Counted from the stretch's first letter, positions 17,784 to 27,235 are shown. The stretch is DNA of 64,000 bases from an uncultured Planktomarina sp. (GCA_905182455.1 CAJJBJ010000010.1:1-64000); one strand, 5' to 3'. Translations and numbers: made by a program. The notes: generated by a model from the letters alone, not told the origin.

Positions 17784-18511
17784 GCCCTATCTACGCGATT
17801 GGTGACATCCACGGACAATTGAGCATGCTTGAGCATGCGCTTGAGCTAATTAAAGCAGATGGAGGGCCCGAGGCCCCTATCGTTTTTCTTGGGGATTACA
17901 CCGATCGCGGGCCTGAAAGTTGCGGGGTTTTGGACTATCTGATTCAAGGCCGCGATGCTGGACGTAATTGGGTGTTTTTGAAGGGCAATCATGACCGAAT
18001 GTTTGAGTGGTTCCTGCAAAGCCCAACGCGCGGGGACCCTTATCTGTTCACCGATCTGAGTTGGTTGCATGAGCGCTTGGGCGGGCAAGATACCCTACGC
18101 TCTTATGGTCTGGATTTCAGCCTGCGCCGTCGTTTGAGTGAGGTTCATGCGGAAGCGTTACAGGCTGTACCAAAGGCGCATCAAGACTTTTTATCTCAGT
18201 GTCAGCTGTCTTATGGCAGCGCAGATCTATTTTTTTGCCATGCGGGTATTCGTCCCGGCGTGCCATTGCACGCACAGGATGAAGAGGATTTATTGTGGAT
18301 TCGCAACGAATTTCACGCAGATTTGACAGCCCATCCCAAGATGATTGTCCATGGTCACTCACCAGTTGATCAGGCCAGTCACTACGGAAATCGGATCAAC
18401 CTCGACAGTGGGGCTGGCTATGGAAAGCCTCTCACTGCGGCGGTGTTTGAGGCGGGTGCTTGCTATGTCTTGAGCCCTGATGGGCGTAGGGAAATCTTGC
18501 CTTTCGTTTGA
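17780..18511 (+). CDS. PPP-type metallophosphoesterase
   Basis: A 243-residue calcineurin-like phosphatase of the bacterial PrpA/ApaH-like PPP group. All metal-binding motifs are present in order: GDIHGQ (8-13), GDYTDRGPES (near 38-47), KGNHDRM, CHAG and HGHSP. It probably removes phosphate from proteins or small nucleotides in the cytoplasm; the substrate is unknown. The ATG overlaps the serA stop (ATGA), so it is translated with the serC-serA transcript, an association with no known functional reason. Confidence 0.88.
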   Translation: MSPIYAIGDIHGQLSMLEHALELIKADGGPEAPIVFLGDYTDRGPESCGVLDYLIQGRDAGRNWVFLKGNHDRMFEWFLQSPTRGDPYLFTDLSWLHERLGGQDTLRSYGLDFSLRRRLSEVHAEALQAVPKAHQDFLSQCQLSYGSADLFFCHAGIRPGVPLHAQDEEDLLWIRNEFHADLTAHPKMIVHGHSPVDQASHYGNRINLDSGAGYGKPLTAAVFEAGACYVLSPDGRREILPFV

Positions 18512-18513
18512 GC

Positions 18514-19045
18514 TTAAGAATTTTGTACAATCAAAAATGCCATAGCACGGCCATCGAGGGCGCGAATGGCGGGGGGCAATTTGCGTCATAGCGCGCGGTA
18601 TCTCCTGCGCGCGCTAAAGCAGTGTTTTCGCTGGAGGTGACTTCTAAAATCCCTGATATCACCATCAACTGCTCTTTGGCTTTCGGACCATGTGGCGCGC
18701 TGTCGAGCAATCCGTCTGGCTGAAATGCCAATTCATAAACTTCGTGTTGGCCGGTCTGTCCCGGTGGGTTGAGGATGCGAATGCGGCACCCTTCGCCAAG
18801 GGTTCCTATGGTGGGGGTAGAGGCGGATGACATGATCTCAATGCCCCGTGATTGGACCGGATCTTCCACCAATTCAGCAAAGTCGACTTTCAGCGCTTGG
18901 GTCAGGTCCCAAAGGGTCGAGACGGTGGGGCTACTTTCGCCACGCTCAATTTGACTGACCATCGACCGCGACACCCCGACAGCTTAGCCACCGCATCCAG
19001 CGAAAGATTTTTGGCTTTGCGGGCGTCTTTGAGGCGCAGGGCCAT
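18514..19045 (-). pseudogene. XRE-cupin transcriptional regulator, two frameshifts
   Basis: A helix-turn-helix regulator with a C-terminal cupin, the usual repressor type with a small-molecule-sensing barrel. The N-terminus reads MALRLKDARKAKNLSLDAVA from 19045; a single missing base in a G run near 18977-18982 moves the frame to VSRSMVSQIERGESSPTVST. The cupin reads on to GDTARYDANCPP, then a second missing base in a C run near 18572-18577 leads to early termination at 18531, whereas the shifted frame gives AIRALDGRAMAFLIVQNS and a stop at 18514-18516. Both breaks sit in homopolymers, so sequence error is as likely as decay. It lies 48 bases after rppH on the same strand. Confidence 0.8.
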
Positions 19046-19093
19046 GCGGCTGAGAATGTCTTGGCGGGAGTTAATGGTTTGGTGGCTCTTTGG

Positions 19094-19576
19094 CTACAGA
19101 TGCTCTTGGAAAGCGTTTAGAACGGCCACATAAACGTCACGTTTGAACGGAACAATTACATGTGGCAGGGCGCTAGGTGAAATCCATTTCCATGCGGAAA
19201 ATTCCGGTTCCTCGGTCTCTATGTTGATGTCAGCGTCCTCGCCCAGAAACCGCATCAAGAACCATTTTTGCTCCTGTCCACGATATTTGCCGTTCCACAG
19301 TTTGGCTATCAAATCCGCAGGCAGTTCATAAGGGATCCAGCCGTCGGTTTCAGCTAGAATTGTCACCTTACTTGCGGGTATGCCGGTCTCTTCTTCGAGC
19401 TCACGCAGGGCGGCAACGCGGGCATCTTCACCCGGATTAATGCCGCCTTGGGGCATTTGCCAAGCATCGGCATAGTGTTCGAGCCTCTGGGCCACAAACA
19501 CATCACCAGAGCCATTTATCACCATAACGCCCACATTGGGGCGATAGGGCAGCTTGTCGATATCCGTTTGCAACAT
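19094..19576 (-). CDS. rppH: RNA pyrophosphohydrolase (Nudix)
   Basis: A 160-residue Nudix hydrolase of the RppH group, which removes pyrophosphate from 5'-triphosphate RNA and starts mRNA decay. The Nudix box spans residues 44-66 (from GGINPGEDARVAALRELEEE on), and the family N-terminus LPYRPNVGVMVIN and YADAWQMPQGG are present. The start lies three bases after the ctpA stop, so it is in one operon with ctpA, a common arrangement in this bacterial group. Confidence 0.93.
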   Translation of the reverse strand: MLQTDIDKLPYRPNVGVMVINGSGDVFVAQRLEHYADAWQMPQGGINPGEDARVAALRELEEETGIPASKVTILAETDGWIPYELPADLIAKLWNGKYRGQEQKWFLMRFLGEDADINIETEEPEFSAWKWISPSALPHVIVPFKRDVYVAVLNAFQEHL

Positions 19577-19579
19577 CTG

Positions 19580-20911
19580 CTATTGCGCCGGCTGGATGGC
19601 GGAGAGGCCTTTAAGAAGATCGATGGCATAAGACAATTGGAAGTCTTCCTCACGAAGTTTTGCAGTCTCTTCAGCCAAGGCGCGTTCTTCGTCTATCTGA
19701 GCGCGCTCTGCTTCTGATATGCTGTCATTATCGAGGGAGCCGCGCAGGTCAGCTTCGCTGCGTATTTTCCGCACTTCATCCTCAGGCTCTTCGTTTTTTA
19801 TCGCGCGGCGGGGTTGCTCAACAATGATGTCGGGTGAAACGCCAAGGGCTTGGATGGAGCGACCGGATGGTGTGTAGTAGCGCGCGGTTGTTAGGCGCAT
19901 TGCACCATCGCCGGCCAGGGGCATGATGGTTTGCACCGAGCCTTTGCCAAAACTTTTGGTGCCCACAACAATCGCGCGGCGGTGATCTTGCAACGCTCCG
20001 GCTACAATCTCTGAGGCCGAGGCCGAGCCGCCATTGATCAGCACCACAATGGGTTTGCCTTGCGCCAAATCACCGGCACGGGCATTCCAACGATCCCCAG
20101 TTTCGGGATCACGGCCACGGGTAGAGACAATTTCGCCTTTTTCGAGGAAGGCATCGGATACCATTATGGCTTGGTTCAACAGCCCACCAGGATTGTTGCG
20201 CAAATCAACGACAAAGCCATTGATGTTCTCAATCCCGCCCGCCGCTTCAATTTGCTTGGCGATGCCATCTTCCAAATTTGGATAGGTTTGATCATTGAAG
20301 GTGCTGACCCGCATAACAATGCTTTGGCCAATTGTTTTGTCACGCACAGCGGTCAATTTGATAGTGTCGCGAATAATGGTGATGTCAAAGGGCTCAGGTT
20401 CATCTTCACGCACAACGGTGATCACAATTTCAGAGCCCACTGGGCCACGCATCAGCTGCACAGCAGCGTCGAGGGTAAGGCCTAGTAAGCCTTCACCGTC
20501 CACATGGGTGATGAAGTCGCCGGGCTCCACACCTGCTTTGGCGGCAGGGGTGTCATCAATGGGTGCGATGACTTTAACAAAGCCATCTTCCTGGGTCACT
20601 TCAATGCCAAGGCCACCAAAGGCGCCGCGGGTTTGAATGCGCATGTCACTGGCATCATCAGGAGACAGATAGCTTGAATGCGGGTCTAATGAGGTAAGCA
20701 TGCCATTTATGGCCGCTTCGATCAGTTTTTCATCATCCACTTCTTCCACATATTGCGCGCGGATGCGGTCAAAAATGTTACCAAATAATTCCAGCTGCTG
20801 ATAGGTCTTGGCTTGGTCTGTTTCCTTGGCCAAAAGAGGGCCGGCCAATTGTGGGGCGATGACTATGCCTAAAAGTCCGCCCACCACTGCTGCAATCAAA
20901 AACTTTTTCAT
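19580..20911 (-). CDS. ctpA: Carboxyl-terminal processing protease (S41)
   Basis: A 443-residue S41 serine protease that trims or degrades periplasmic proteins. Residues 1-25 form a signal/anchor sequence, the PDZ domain spans about 95-180 (GAFGGLGIEV), and the catalytic Ser298 (GSASASEIVAG) and Lys323 (SFGKGSVQT) have the 25-residue spacing of this family. The C-terminal tail is a charged coiled-coil-like segment (near 380-425). In related genomes, from memory, an EnvC-like M23 peptidase gene sits between gpmI and ctpA; here that 200-base gap holds no gene. Confidence 0.93.
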   Translation of the reverse strand: MKKFLIAAVVGGLLGIVIAPQLAGPLLAKETDQAKTYQQLELFGNIFDRIRAQYVEEVDDEKLIEAAINGMLTSLDPHSSYLSPDDASDMRIQTRGAFGGLGIEVTQEDGFVKVIAPIDDTPAAKAGVEPGDFITHVDGEGLLGLTLDAAVQLMRGPVGSEIVITVVREDEPEPFDITIIRDTIKLTAVRDKTIGQSIVMRVSTFNDQTYPNLEDGIAKQIEAAGGIENINGFVVDLRNNPGGLLNQAIMVSDAFLEKGEIVSTRGRDPETGDRWNARAGDLAQGKPIVVLINGGSASASEIVAGALQDHRRAIVVGTKSFGKGSVQTIMPLAGDGAMRLTTARYYTPSGRSIQALGVSPDIIVEQPRRAIKNEEPEDEVRKIRSEADLRGSLDNDSISEAERAQIDEERALAEETAKLREEDFQLSYAIDLLKGLSAIQPAQ

Positions 20912-21114
20912 TCCACTATCCTTATTTCGCAGGGACTCATCGAATTTAAGTGCCCGCGTGAAAATCGTTACTCTATATAAAGCCTGTCTTGCGCCAGCTT
21001 TCCAGCCCCTTGTTGATTGGCCATCATATGGAAGCTGCGAAATTGGTCACAACTTCGACATATGGCGTAACATATCGATGCACTCGGCCAAAATTGGCCC
21101 AAAGGTGCATTCGG

Positions 21115-22626
21115 TTAGAGGATCAAGGAGTGCCCTGTCATTTCGGCTGGTTGCGGTAGCCCCATCAGCTCGAGCACTGTAGGGGCAAGATCGGCCAAGC
21201 GACCCGAAGATAAACTGCGCCCCTGTGGCAGGCCCAGTCCGACAACCGGCACGAGGTTTGTGGTATGCGCCGTATGTGGTCCGCCAGTTATGGGATCAAT
21301 CATCATCTCGCAATTGCCATGGTCGGCTGTGACAATCATAGCGCCACCAACCTGTTCTAAGGCTTCAACCACTTTTCCTAAACCCTGATCCACGGCCTCA
21401 CAGGCGGCAATCGCGGCCTGTAAGTCGCCGGTGTGCCCGACCATATCGGGGTTGGCATAGTTGGTGATGATCAAATCATAGCCCGCAGAAATCGCCGCCA
21501 CAAATCTCTCTGTCACCGCTGTTGCTGACATTTCAGGCTGCAAATTATAGGTGGCCACTTTGGGAGAGGCTGGCATAAACCGATCTTCGCCCGTGTCAGG
21601 GGTTTCAAGACCACCGTTCATAAAAAATGTGACATGCGGATATTTTTCAGTTTCTGCGAGACGAAATTGAGTTTTGCCATTCTGGGCCACCCAAGCGCCC
21701 AGAGTGTTGGGAATGTTGCGCTTTGGGAAAACGGCGGTGAGATAGGTATCATGGGCTTCGGAGTAACACACCATCCCCAGTTGTGCCGCCAGTTTGACCC
21801 GTGGCTCTGTGTCAAACTCTGTGAAATCCGGCTGGCAGAGGGCCGCCAAAATTTCGCGTGCGCGGTCGGCGCGGAAGTTGAGGCAAAAGAGACCATCTTG
21901 AGGCCTCAACCCGGCATAATCTCCGATCACACTTGCCGGAATGAACTCGTCGGTCTGACCCTTGGCATAGGCCTGCGCGATCACCTCTTGCGGGGTGGCG
22001 GCTTTTGGACCCTTGGCCTGTGCGATGGCTGCGAATGCGGTTTCAACACGCTCCCAACGATTATCGCGATCTAAGGCGTAGTAGCGACCAATCACCGTGC
22101 CAATACGCGCGCCCTGCGGCAGGCTGTCTTGCAGAGTTTTAAAATAACCTTCGGCAGAGCTGGGGCTGACATCGCGGCCATCTGCGATGGCGTGAATGAC
22201 AACTGGAATATTCATCCCCGTTAATAATTTTGTGGCGGCTTGCAGATGGGTGATATGCCCATGCACGCCCCCGTCGGAAATCACGCTCATAAGATGCGCC
22301 GTGCCAGATGTGGCGCGCAATGTGGCGGCAAAGTCCAAAATGGCGGAGTTCTCAAAGAAACTTTGATCTTTAATTGCCAAATCAATCTGCCCCAAATCCA
22401 TAGCCACAACCCGGCCTGCGCCAATATTGGTGTGGCCAACTTCTGAATTGCCCATCTGCCCGCTGGGTAAACCCGCGTCGGGTCCGTGGGTGATTAGCGT
22501 GGCGTTGGGGCAATTTTCCATGAGGCGATCAAAGTTTGGCGTATGGGCCAATGCAGGGGCATTGCCTGCCTGTGTTTCGCTCAATCCCCATCCATCCAAA
22601 ATACACAGTACAACGGGTTTGGTCAT
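21115..22626 (-). CDS. gpmI: 2,3-bisphosphoglycerate-independent phosphoglycerate mutase
   Basis: A 503-residue manganese-dependent mutase interconverting 3- and 2-phosphoglycerate in glycolysis and gluconeogenesis. The metal site opens with LCILDGWG (Asp11), and the catalytic serine is Ser61 in GQMGNSEVGHTNIG. The C-terminal metal ligands are in NYANPDMVGHTG and VTADHGNCE. The ATG at 22626 is chosen because the upstream extension to 22758 has no family similarity and overlaps the LexA box. It is divergent from imuB. Confidence 0.96.
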   Translation of the reverse strand: MTKPVVLCILDGWGLSETQAGNAPALAHTPNFDRLMENCPNATLITHGPDAGLPSGQMGNSEVGHTNIGAGRVVAMDLGQIDLAIKDQSFFENSAILDFAATLRATSGTAHLMSVISDGGVHGHITHLQAATKLLTGMNIPVVIHAIADGRDVSPSSAEGYFKTLQDSLPQGARIGTVIGRYYALDRDNRWERVETAFAAIAQAKGPKAATPQEVIAQAYAKGQTDEFIPASVIGDYAGLRPQDGLFCLNFRADRAREILAALCQPDFTEFDTEPRVKLAAQLGMVCYSEAHDTYLTAVFPKRNIPNTLGAWVAQNGKTQFRLAETEKYPHVTFFMNGGLETPDTGEDRFMPASPKVATYNLQPEMSATAVTERFVAAISAGYDLIITNYANPDMVGHTGDLQAAIAACEAVDQGLGKVVEALEQVGGAMIVTADHGNCEMMIDPITGGPHTAHTTNLVPVVGLGLPQGRSLSSGRLADLAPTVLELMGLPQPAEMTGHSLIL

Positions 22627-22741
22627 GGGGAAGCTCCTTGTTTTCTGATCACTGTTTACCTGATCTGCGGCTGTATTCCACCGCTTTTGCGCTGTTTTCT
22701 GCCTGGGAGACTCGACTCTGGATTTCGACCCTTTATATAGG

Positions 22742-22756
22742 GAACATATAGGGAAC
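22742..22756 (+). promoter_or_regulatory. LexA box (SOS operator) of imuB
   Basis: GAAC-ATATAGG-GAAC matches exactly the alphaproteobacterial LexA operator GAAC-N7-GAAC (the same as GTTC-N7-GTTC on the other strand). It ends two bases before the first ATG of imuB and lies 115 bases from the gpmI start, so it most likely represses imuB until DNA damage. Confidence 0.85.
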
Positions 22757-22758
22757 AA

Positions 22759-24420
22759 ATGCTACTGCATATGCCACATCGAAGGGTTTTATCATTATGG
22801 TTCCCTCGGATGGGGGCGGAGCGGCTGTTGCGACAGGCCCGTATGACAGAAGAACAACCTTTGGCCGTGGTTCAGGATACTGGGCAGATGCAGGTGATTT
22901 CATCTCTTTCGCGCCATGCTGAGGACCGGGGCCTAACACTGGGTCAGCCTCTGCGCGATGCGATGGCGATGTGTCCTGAGCTGATCACCCGTTTGCAAAA
23001 CCCACAGCTTGAAGCACGTTTTTTGACCAGCCTGCGCCGGTGGGCGAGCAAGTTCTCACCTTGGGTGGCCGAAGAGCGACCCAATGCCTTGGTGATTGAC
23101 CTTACGGGCTGCGCGCATTTGTTTGGCGGTGAGGAGGGGGTGATTGCGCAGGTGGAATTGGATTGCCTTGATCTTGGCCTTTCGGTGCATATCGGCGTAG
23201 CCGATACCAAAGGCGCCGCTTGGGCCTTGGCACGTTATGCAGGTCAGCCTTTGGGGACGAGCCGCACCGGGGATGCTATTGATCAAGAGGCCCTCGCAAC
23301 CCGGTCTCGCGCCGTCAAACGTCGCAATTGGGAACGCGGTGGTCAACCGCCACGCCTGCGCTCAAGCGGGGGAAGATCGAACCGCATTGCAGCGCCGGGG
23401 TTCACACGGCAAGCACTGGCGGCCCTGCCTGTGGAGGCTTTGCGGTTGGAGGATTATGTGATCACTGCACTGAACCGCTTGGGCATACGCCGGGTTGAGG
23501 ATTTGATGGGCCAGCCTCGTGCGGCCATTGCACGGCGTTTTGGCAAGGGGACGGTCTACCGGATGGATCAGGCTTTGGGCGTGGCCCCTGAGCCGGTCAG
23601 CCCGGCCAAGCAATCCCTACATTTCGCATGCCGGTTAACCCTGCCTGAGCCGATTGGTTTGGTGGAGGATATGCTGGCCGCTTTGGATGAATTGCTGCCC
23701 CGTCTCGCGGCAAGTTTGACCGCGAAAGGTCAGGGTGTGCGGCGGTTGCGACTTGAAGTTTATCGCACGGATCAAACCATGCAATCGGTGGAGGTGGGCT
23801 TGGCGCGTCCTTCGGCGGATATCGCGCGAATGCGGCCGCTTTTGGCCATGAAACTTGGGGATATTAAAGCTGAATTTGGCATTGATGTGTTGCGGGTGGT
23901 CGCGGCGCAAACTGAACCCGTCTATGACCATCAACATAAGGGCCACATTGAGGCTGGGGTGGCGGCGCGGTCGTCGCAAAATACCGAGCTTGATGACCTC
24001 ATCGGCAAGCTGGGTGCGCGCATCGGACTAGAAGCGATCACGCGGCTGCATCCGGGGGACAGTCATATCCCTGAAAAGGCTGCCCAAGTGCTTGCGGCGG
24101 CTTGGTCCGCGCCACAGATGGATTGGCCCGCACCACCACGGGTGCGGCCTTTAGTGCATTTTGAGCCTGAACTTCTGATCGCGAGCAACGGACCTCAGAT
24201 GCCATTGCACTTCAAATGGCGGGGACAATTGCATGAGGTGGACAGCGCCCAAGGCCCGGAACGGATTGCACCAGAATGGTGGTTGGCCGAGCAGGCTTGG
24301 CGCAGCGGCACGCGAGATTATTGGTACGTGGTGACCAAAGCTGGAGATCGACTTTGGCTTTATTTCGCCCATGGAGGTGCAGCATCGGGCGGTTGGTTCT
24401 GCCAGGGTCGGTTTGCCTAG
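22759..24420 (+). CDS. imuB: ImuB, Y-family DNA polymerase-like mutagenesis protein
   Basis: A 553-residue (or 549 from the ATG at 22771) ImuB. These proteins resemble Y-family polymerases but lack the catalytic carboxylates: the N-terminus reads RRVLSLWFPRMGAERLLRQA where active enzymes have D-x-D-x-F-F. Later parts are the palm-like LVIDLTGCAHLFGGEEG, a helix-hairpin-helix-like region (LNRLGIRRVEDLMGQPRAAI) and a little-finger-like C-terminal domain. ImuB normally links ImuA and DnaE2 to the beta clamp in damage-induced mutagenesis. Here no imuA precedes and no dnaE2 follows. The ATG at 22759 touches the LexA box and has no Shine-Dalgarno, so the start is uncertain and the mRNA could be leaderless. 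Confidence 0.9.
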   Translation: MLLHMPHRRVLSLWFPRMGAERLLRQARMTEEQPLAVVQDTGQMQVISSLSRHAEDRGLTLGQPLRDAMAMCPELITRLQNPQLEARFLTSLRRWASKFSPWVAEERPNALVIDLTGCAHLFGGEEGVIAQVELDCLDLGLSVHIGVADTKGAAWALARYAGQPLGTSRTGDAIDQEALATRSRAVKRRNWERGGQPPRLRSSGGRSNRIAAPGFTRQALAALPVEALRLEDYVITALNRLGIRRVEDLMGQPRAAIARRFGKGTVYRMDQALGVAPEPVSPAKQSLHFACRLTLPEPIGLVEDMLAALDELLPRLAASLTAKGQGVRRLRLEVYRTDQTMQSVEVGLARPSADIARMRPLLAMKLGDIKAEFGIDVLRVVAAQTEPVYDHQHKGHIEAGVAARSSQNTELDDLIGKLGARIGLEAITRLHPGDSHIPEKAAQVLAAAWSAPQMDWPAPPRVRPLVHFEPELLIASNGPQMPLHFKWRGQLHEVDSAQGPERIAPEWWLAEQAWRSGTRDYWYVVTKAGDRLWLYFAHGGAASGGWFCQGRFA

Positions 24421-24644
24421 TTGGCCTTGGACACAGGTGGTTGAAAGCAAGCAAACAGAGGATCAGCTTGGCATATCCGAGTGGGGGCAGGAATTACACT
24501 TAAGACAAACCCTCCGTTTGCTTGGGCGTGAAATTGCAGAGCAGAATGGCCTTGTCATGACGTGAAACGGGAACTGGTGGGACCATTTCGCGGCAGGATT
24601 ACGACAGGGTTGATTAAAGATGAATTTAGCGCAAATCTATCCCA

Positions 24645-24989
24645 ATGAATGTTGTAAATATCAGAACCGAATCTCTGGGGAAAATTCCTGAAAAAGTTGC
24701 GTTTCACCGTTTGGAATTGGCTCCTATCCTCACGTTATATGGCCGTATGGTTGCGGCTGGAGAATGGCGGGATTACGGAATTTCATGCCTGCGCGAGGTC
24801 GCGGTCTTCTCGATTTTCAAACGCACTGCAGAAAACCCACTGTATCGGATCGAAAAACGCCCAAAGCTGCGCAATAAGCAAGGCATGTATGTGGTGATCG
24901 GCACGCAGGGACAGGTTTTGAAACGTGGTCATGATCTGAAATCAGTTTTGGGTGTGTTGGAGCGACGCTTGATCCGCACGGTGGACTGA
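24645..24989 (+). CDS. DUF2794 family protein
   Basis: A 114-residue soluble protein of DUF2794, a family of unknown function restricted largely to Alphaproteobacteria. Family-defining stretches are LTLYGRMVAAGEWRDYGISC, LYRIEKRPKLRNKQG and LKRGHDLKSVLGVLERR. No catalytic motif is evident. It is convergent with the C40 peptidase gene, four bases apart. Between imuB and this gene are 224 bases that contain at most a short unexplained ORF (24437-24565). Confidence 0.88.
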   Translation: MNVVNIRTESLGKIPEKVAFHRLELAPILTLYGRMVAAGEWRDYGISCLREVAVFSIFKRTAENPLYRIEKRPKLRNKQGMYVVIGTQGQVLKRGHDLKSVLGVLERRLIRTVD

Positions 24990-24993
24990 GCGG

Positions 24994-25725
24994 TTAAAGC
25001 TGTGCGCGATGGGTGACTGGCCCGTCGCCAGCTTCAGCAATGCGAGAAATCGTGACTTCAATCTCTTCGACTGTCACCGCCATAGCATGGGCATTCGCAT
25101 GTATCAGTTTGTCTGAGCTGATGGTCAAAGCGACATGGCCCGGCCAAAAAATCAACTGCCCCTTGCCCCAATCTCCGTCAAAGTTGGGAAAAAATTCCAG
25201 CTGGGGGCCGGTGTCGCCGGGGCAGTCAAGACCGCTGGCCAGACAAGCCGCCTGTACAAGACCCGAGCAATCAATGCCGGATGCAGAATTGCCGCCCCAA
25301 AGATAGGGTGATCCTAAAAACATCATTGCGACCGCTATCGGGTCAGCAAAAAATGTCCCAAGCGGACGCAGGTGTTCCTGTGGGATAAAACCCTGCGCGG
25401 TTTCATAATAGGCACCACTTTTGGCCGTCACGGTTACCTGCGCGCCGAAGGGAAGGGAGACGTTATCGGCAGATTTCAAGTCTGGCGCAGCATAGGCATG
25501 GCTGGACAGGCCGGTCACCCAATGAGTTTTGGCCACGAATGGCTCCAAATGGGCCGTCTTGACATAGCCAGGATAACCGTCTTTCTCAGCATGACCACGG
25601 CTCCAGTCCCCGTCTTGCTCTAACAGGCGAAAGGCTTCACCCAACATCAATTGTCGATCGCGGGGGCCATTGGGGCTGTGGCATAGGTCGGTGAGGCCTG
25701 CACGTATTTGATGCGCGACGCTCAT
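24994..25725 (-). CDS. C40 (NlpC/P60) family peptidase with SH3-like domains
   Basis: A 243-residue probable cell-wall endopeptidase. Two SH3-like segments (about 10-60 and 68-122) precede the NlpC/P60 domain, with Cys153 in GIDCSGLVQAA, His197 in WPGHVALTI and a third polar residue in LIHANAHAM (209-213). No signal peptide is visible. The start at 25725 overlaps the stop of the aminopeptidase gene (ATGA); the longer frame is antisense-like filler. The peptidase pair suggests turnover of muropeptides: C40 cuts stem peptides and the M17 enzyme trims the fragments. This is inferred from position. Confidence 0.88.
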   Translation of the reverse strand: MSVAHQIRAGLTDLCHSPNGPRDRQLMLGEAFRLLEQDGDWSRGHAEKDGYPGYVKTAHLEPFVAKTHWVTGLSSHAYAAPDLKSADNVSLPFGAQVTVTAKSGAYYETAQGFIPQEHLRPLGTFFADPIAVAMMFLGSPYLWGGNSASGIDCSGLVQAACLASGLDCPGDTGPQLEFFPNFDGDWGKGQLIFWPGHVALTISSDKLIHANAHAMAVTVEEIEVTISRIAEAGDGPVTHRAQL

Positions 25726-27110
25726 AGATCCAAAAGATCCGGTAAAGCTTGGAACAGTGCTCGGGTGCCTTGGCCAACTCCGCCTTTGGGGCGCGCTGGG
25801 GCGGCGTTGGGTTGCCAGCCGTAGCAATCAAAATGCACAAACCGAGTGGTTTCAGTAACAAAGCGGTGCAAAAATAATGCGGCAGTTGTAGCACCGGCAA
25901 AGCCCCCAGCTGGGGCGTTGTCCAGATCCGCGATGCCGGGCTCAATCATCGCCTCATAAGGCGCATGCAAAGGCAATTGCCACACAGGATCATCAATGCT
26001 GGATGCGGCTGTGGCAATCGAATGGCTGAGAGATGCATCCTTGGTGAAATAAGGCGCAATATCAGGCCCCACCGCTACCCGCGCTGCGCCAGTGAGTGTT
26101 GCCATGCAAATCATGAGATCAGGCGGGGTTTCATCGGCCAAGGCCAAAGCATCCGCCAAAACCAACCGCCCTTCGGCATCGGTGTTGTTGATTTCAACGG
26201 TGAGGCCTTTGCGGCTGGTGAGAATATCTTGCGGGCGAAACGCATCACCGCCGATTGCGTTTTCGACGGCTGGGATCAACATGCGCAATTGTACAGGCAT
26301 GTTTGTCGCCATAATCATCTTGGCCAGCCCCATCACATGGGCGGCGCCGCCCATATCTTTTTTCATCAACCCCATCGAAGACCCGGGCTTTATGTTTAAC
26401 CCGCCGGTGTCAAAGCAAACGCCTTTACCGACCAGCGTCAGATTTGGGCCTGTGGCGCCCCAAGTCATGTCGATCAAACGCGGGGCACGTAGGGACGCGC
26501 GGCCAACAGCGTGGATCATCGGAAAATTTTGCGCAATCAGATCTTGGCCAGTCACCACGGAAATCTGAGCGCCGTATTCATCGGCCAGATCTCGGGCTGC
26601 GGCCTCCAACTCATCTGGCCCCATATCATTGGCTGGAGTGTTGATCAGGTCGCGGGTGAGAAACTCGCCCTCAATAATCGCTTGGAGCTTTTGCGCGTTG
26701 ACTCCGGCAGGGCATATCAGCTCGGCCTTGGGCGCGGCACTCGATGCGTAGCGCGTGAACTGGTATTTGCTGAGTGCGAAACCCAAGGCGAAGTCCTGTG
26801 CTGTCTCAGGGGATTGATCCAAAATCTCAAATATTGCCGCCGGCAGGCTCGCTATATTTGCTACCGCCCCGAAGCGATTGCGGCTGCGGGCGGTGGCGTC
26901 GCCGAACCCAATGGCCAACATAATCGGTAAGCCGTTTTTTGTGACGCAGAGTATCTGGCCCAGTTTGCCATTCCAGCTTTGGCTGGTTGCAGAGTTTTGA
27001 ACCCATGATCCTTGAGCTCTTAGCCAATTCTTGGCATCCCCGCTTGCAACTAGATATAAAGGCACGGCCTGCGACGAGGGTTGCGCAAAGATATTTGACT
27101 TATGTGGCAT
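25722..27110 (-). CDS. M17 leucyl aminopeptidase family protein
   Basis: A 462-residue cytosolic metallo-aminopeptidase. The M17 metal and catalytic residues are visible: VGKGVCFDTGGLNIKPG (Lys229, Asp234, Lys241), MKKDMGGAAHVM (Asp252) and the signature NNTDAEGRLVLADAL (Asp311, Glu313, Arg315). Length fits the shorter PepB-like branch. It is the first gene of a two-gene operon with the C40 peptidase. A 125-base gap upstream probably holds its promoter. Confidence 0.92.
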   Translation of the reverse strand: MPHKSNIFAQPSSQAVPLYLVASGDAKNWLRAQGSWVQNSATSQSWNGKLGQILCVTKNGLPIMLAIGFGDATARSRNRFGAVANIASLPAAIFEILDQSPETAQDFALGFALSKYQFTRYASSAAPKAELICPAGVNAQKLQAIIEGEFLTRDLINTPANDMGPDELEAAARDLADEYGAQISVVTGQDLIAQNFPMIHAVGRASLRAPRLIDMTWGATGPNLTLVGKGVCFDTGGLNIKPGSSMGLMKKDMGGAAHVMGLAKMIMATNMPVQLRMLIPAVENAIGGDAFRPQDILTSRKGLTVEINNTDAEGRLVLADALALADETPPDLMICMATLTGAARVAVGPDIAPYFTKDASLSHSIATAASSIDDPVWQLPLHAPYEAMIEPGIADLDNAPAGGFAGATTAALFLHRFVTETTRFVHFDCYGWQPNAAPARPKGGVGQGTRALFQALPDLLDL

Positions 27111-27235
27111 TGGGGATCCCTTTGATTGACCTTTACATCAGGGTAATCATCGCCGTTGCTTGAATGCAATACAGACTGAGCGACTTGGTGGTAAAATCAA
27201 AAACCTGACCTGACACTCAAGATCCAGCGTTGTGT

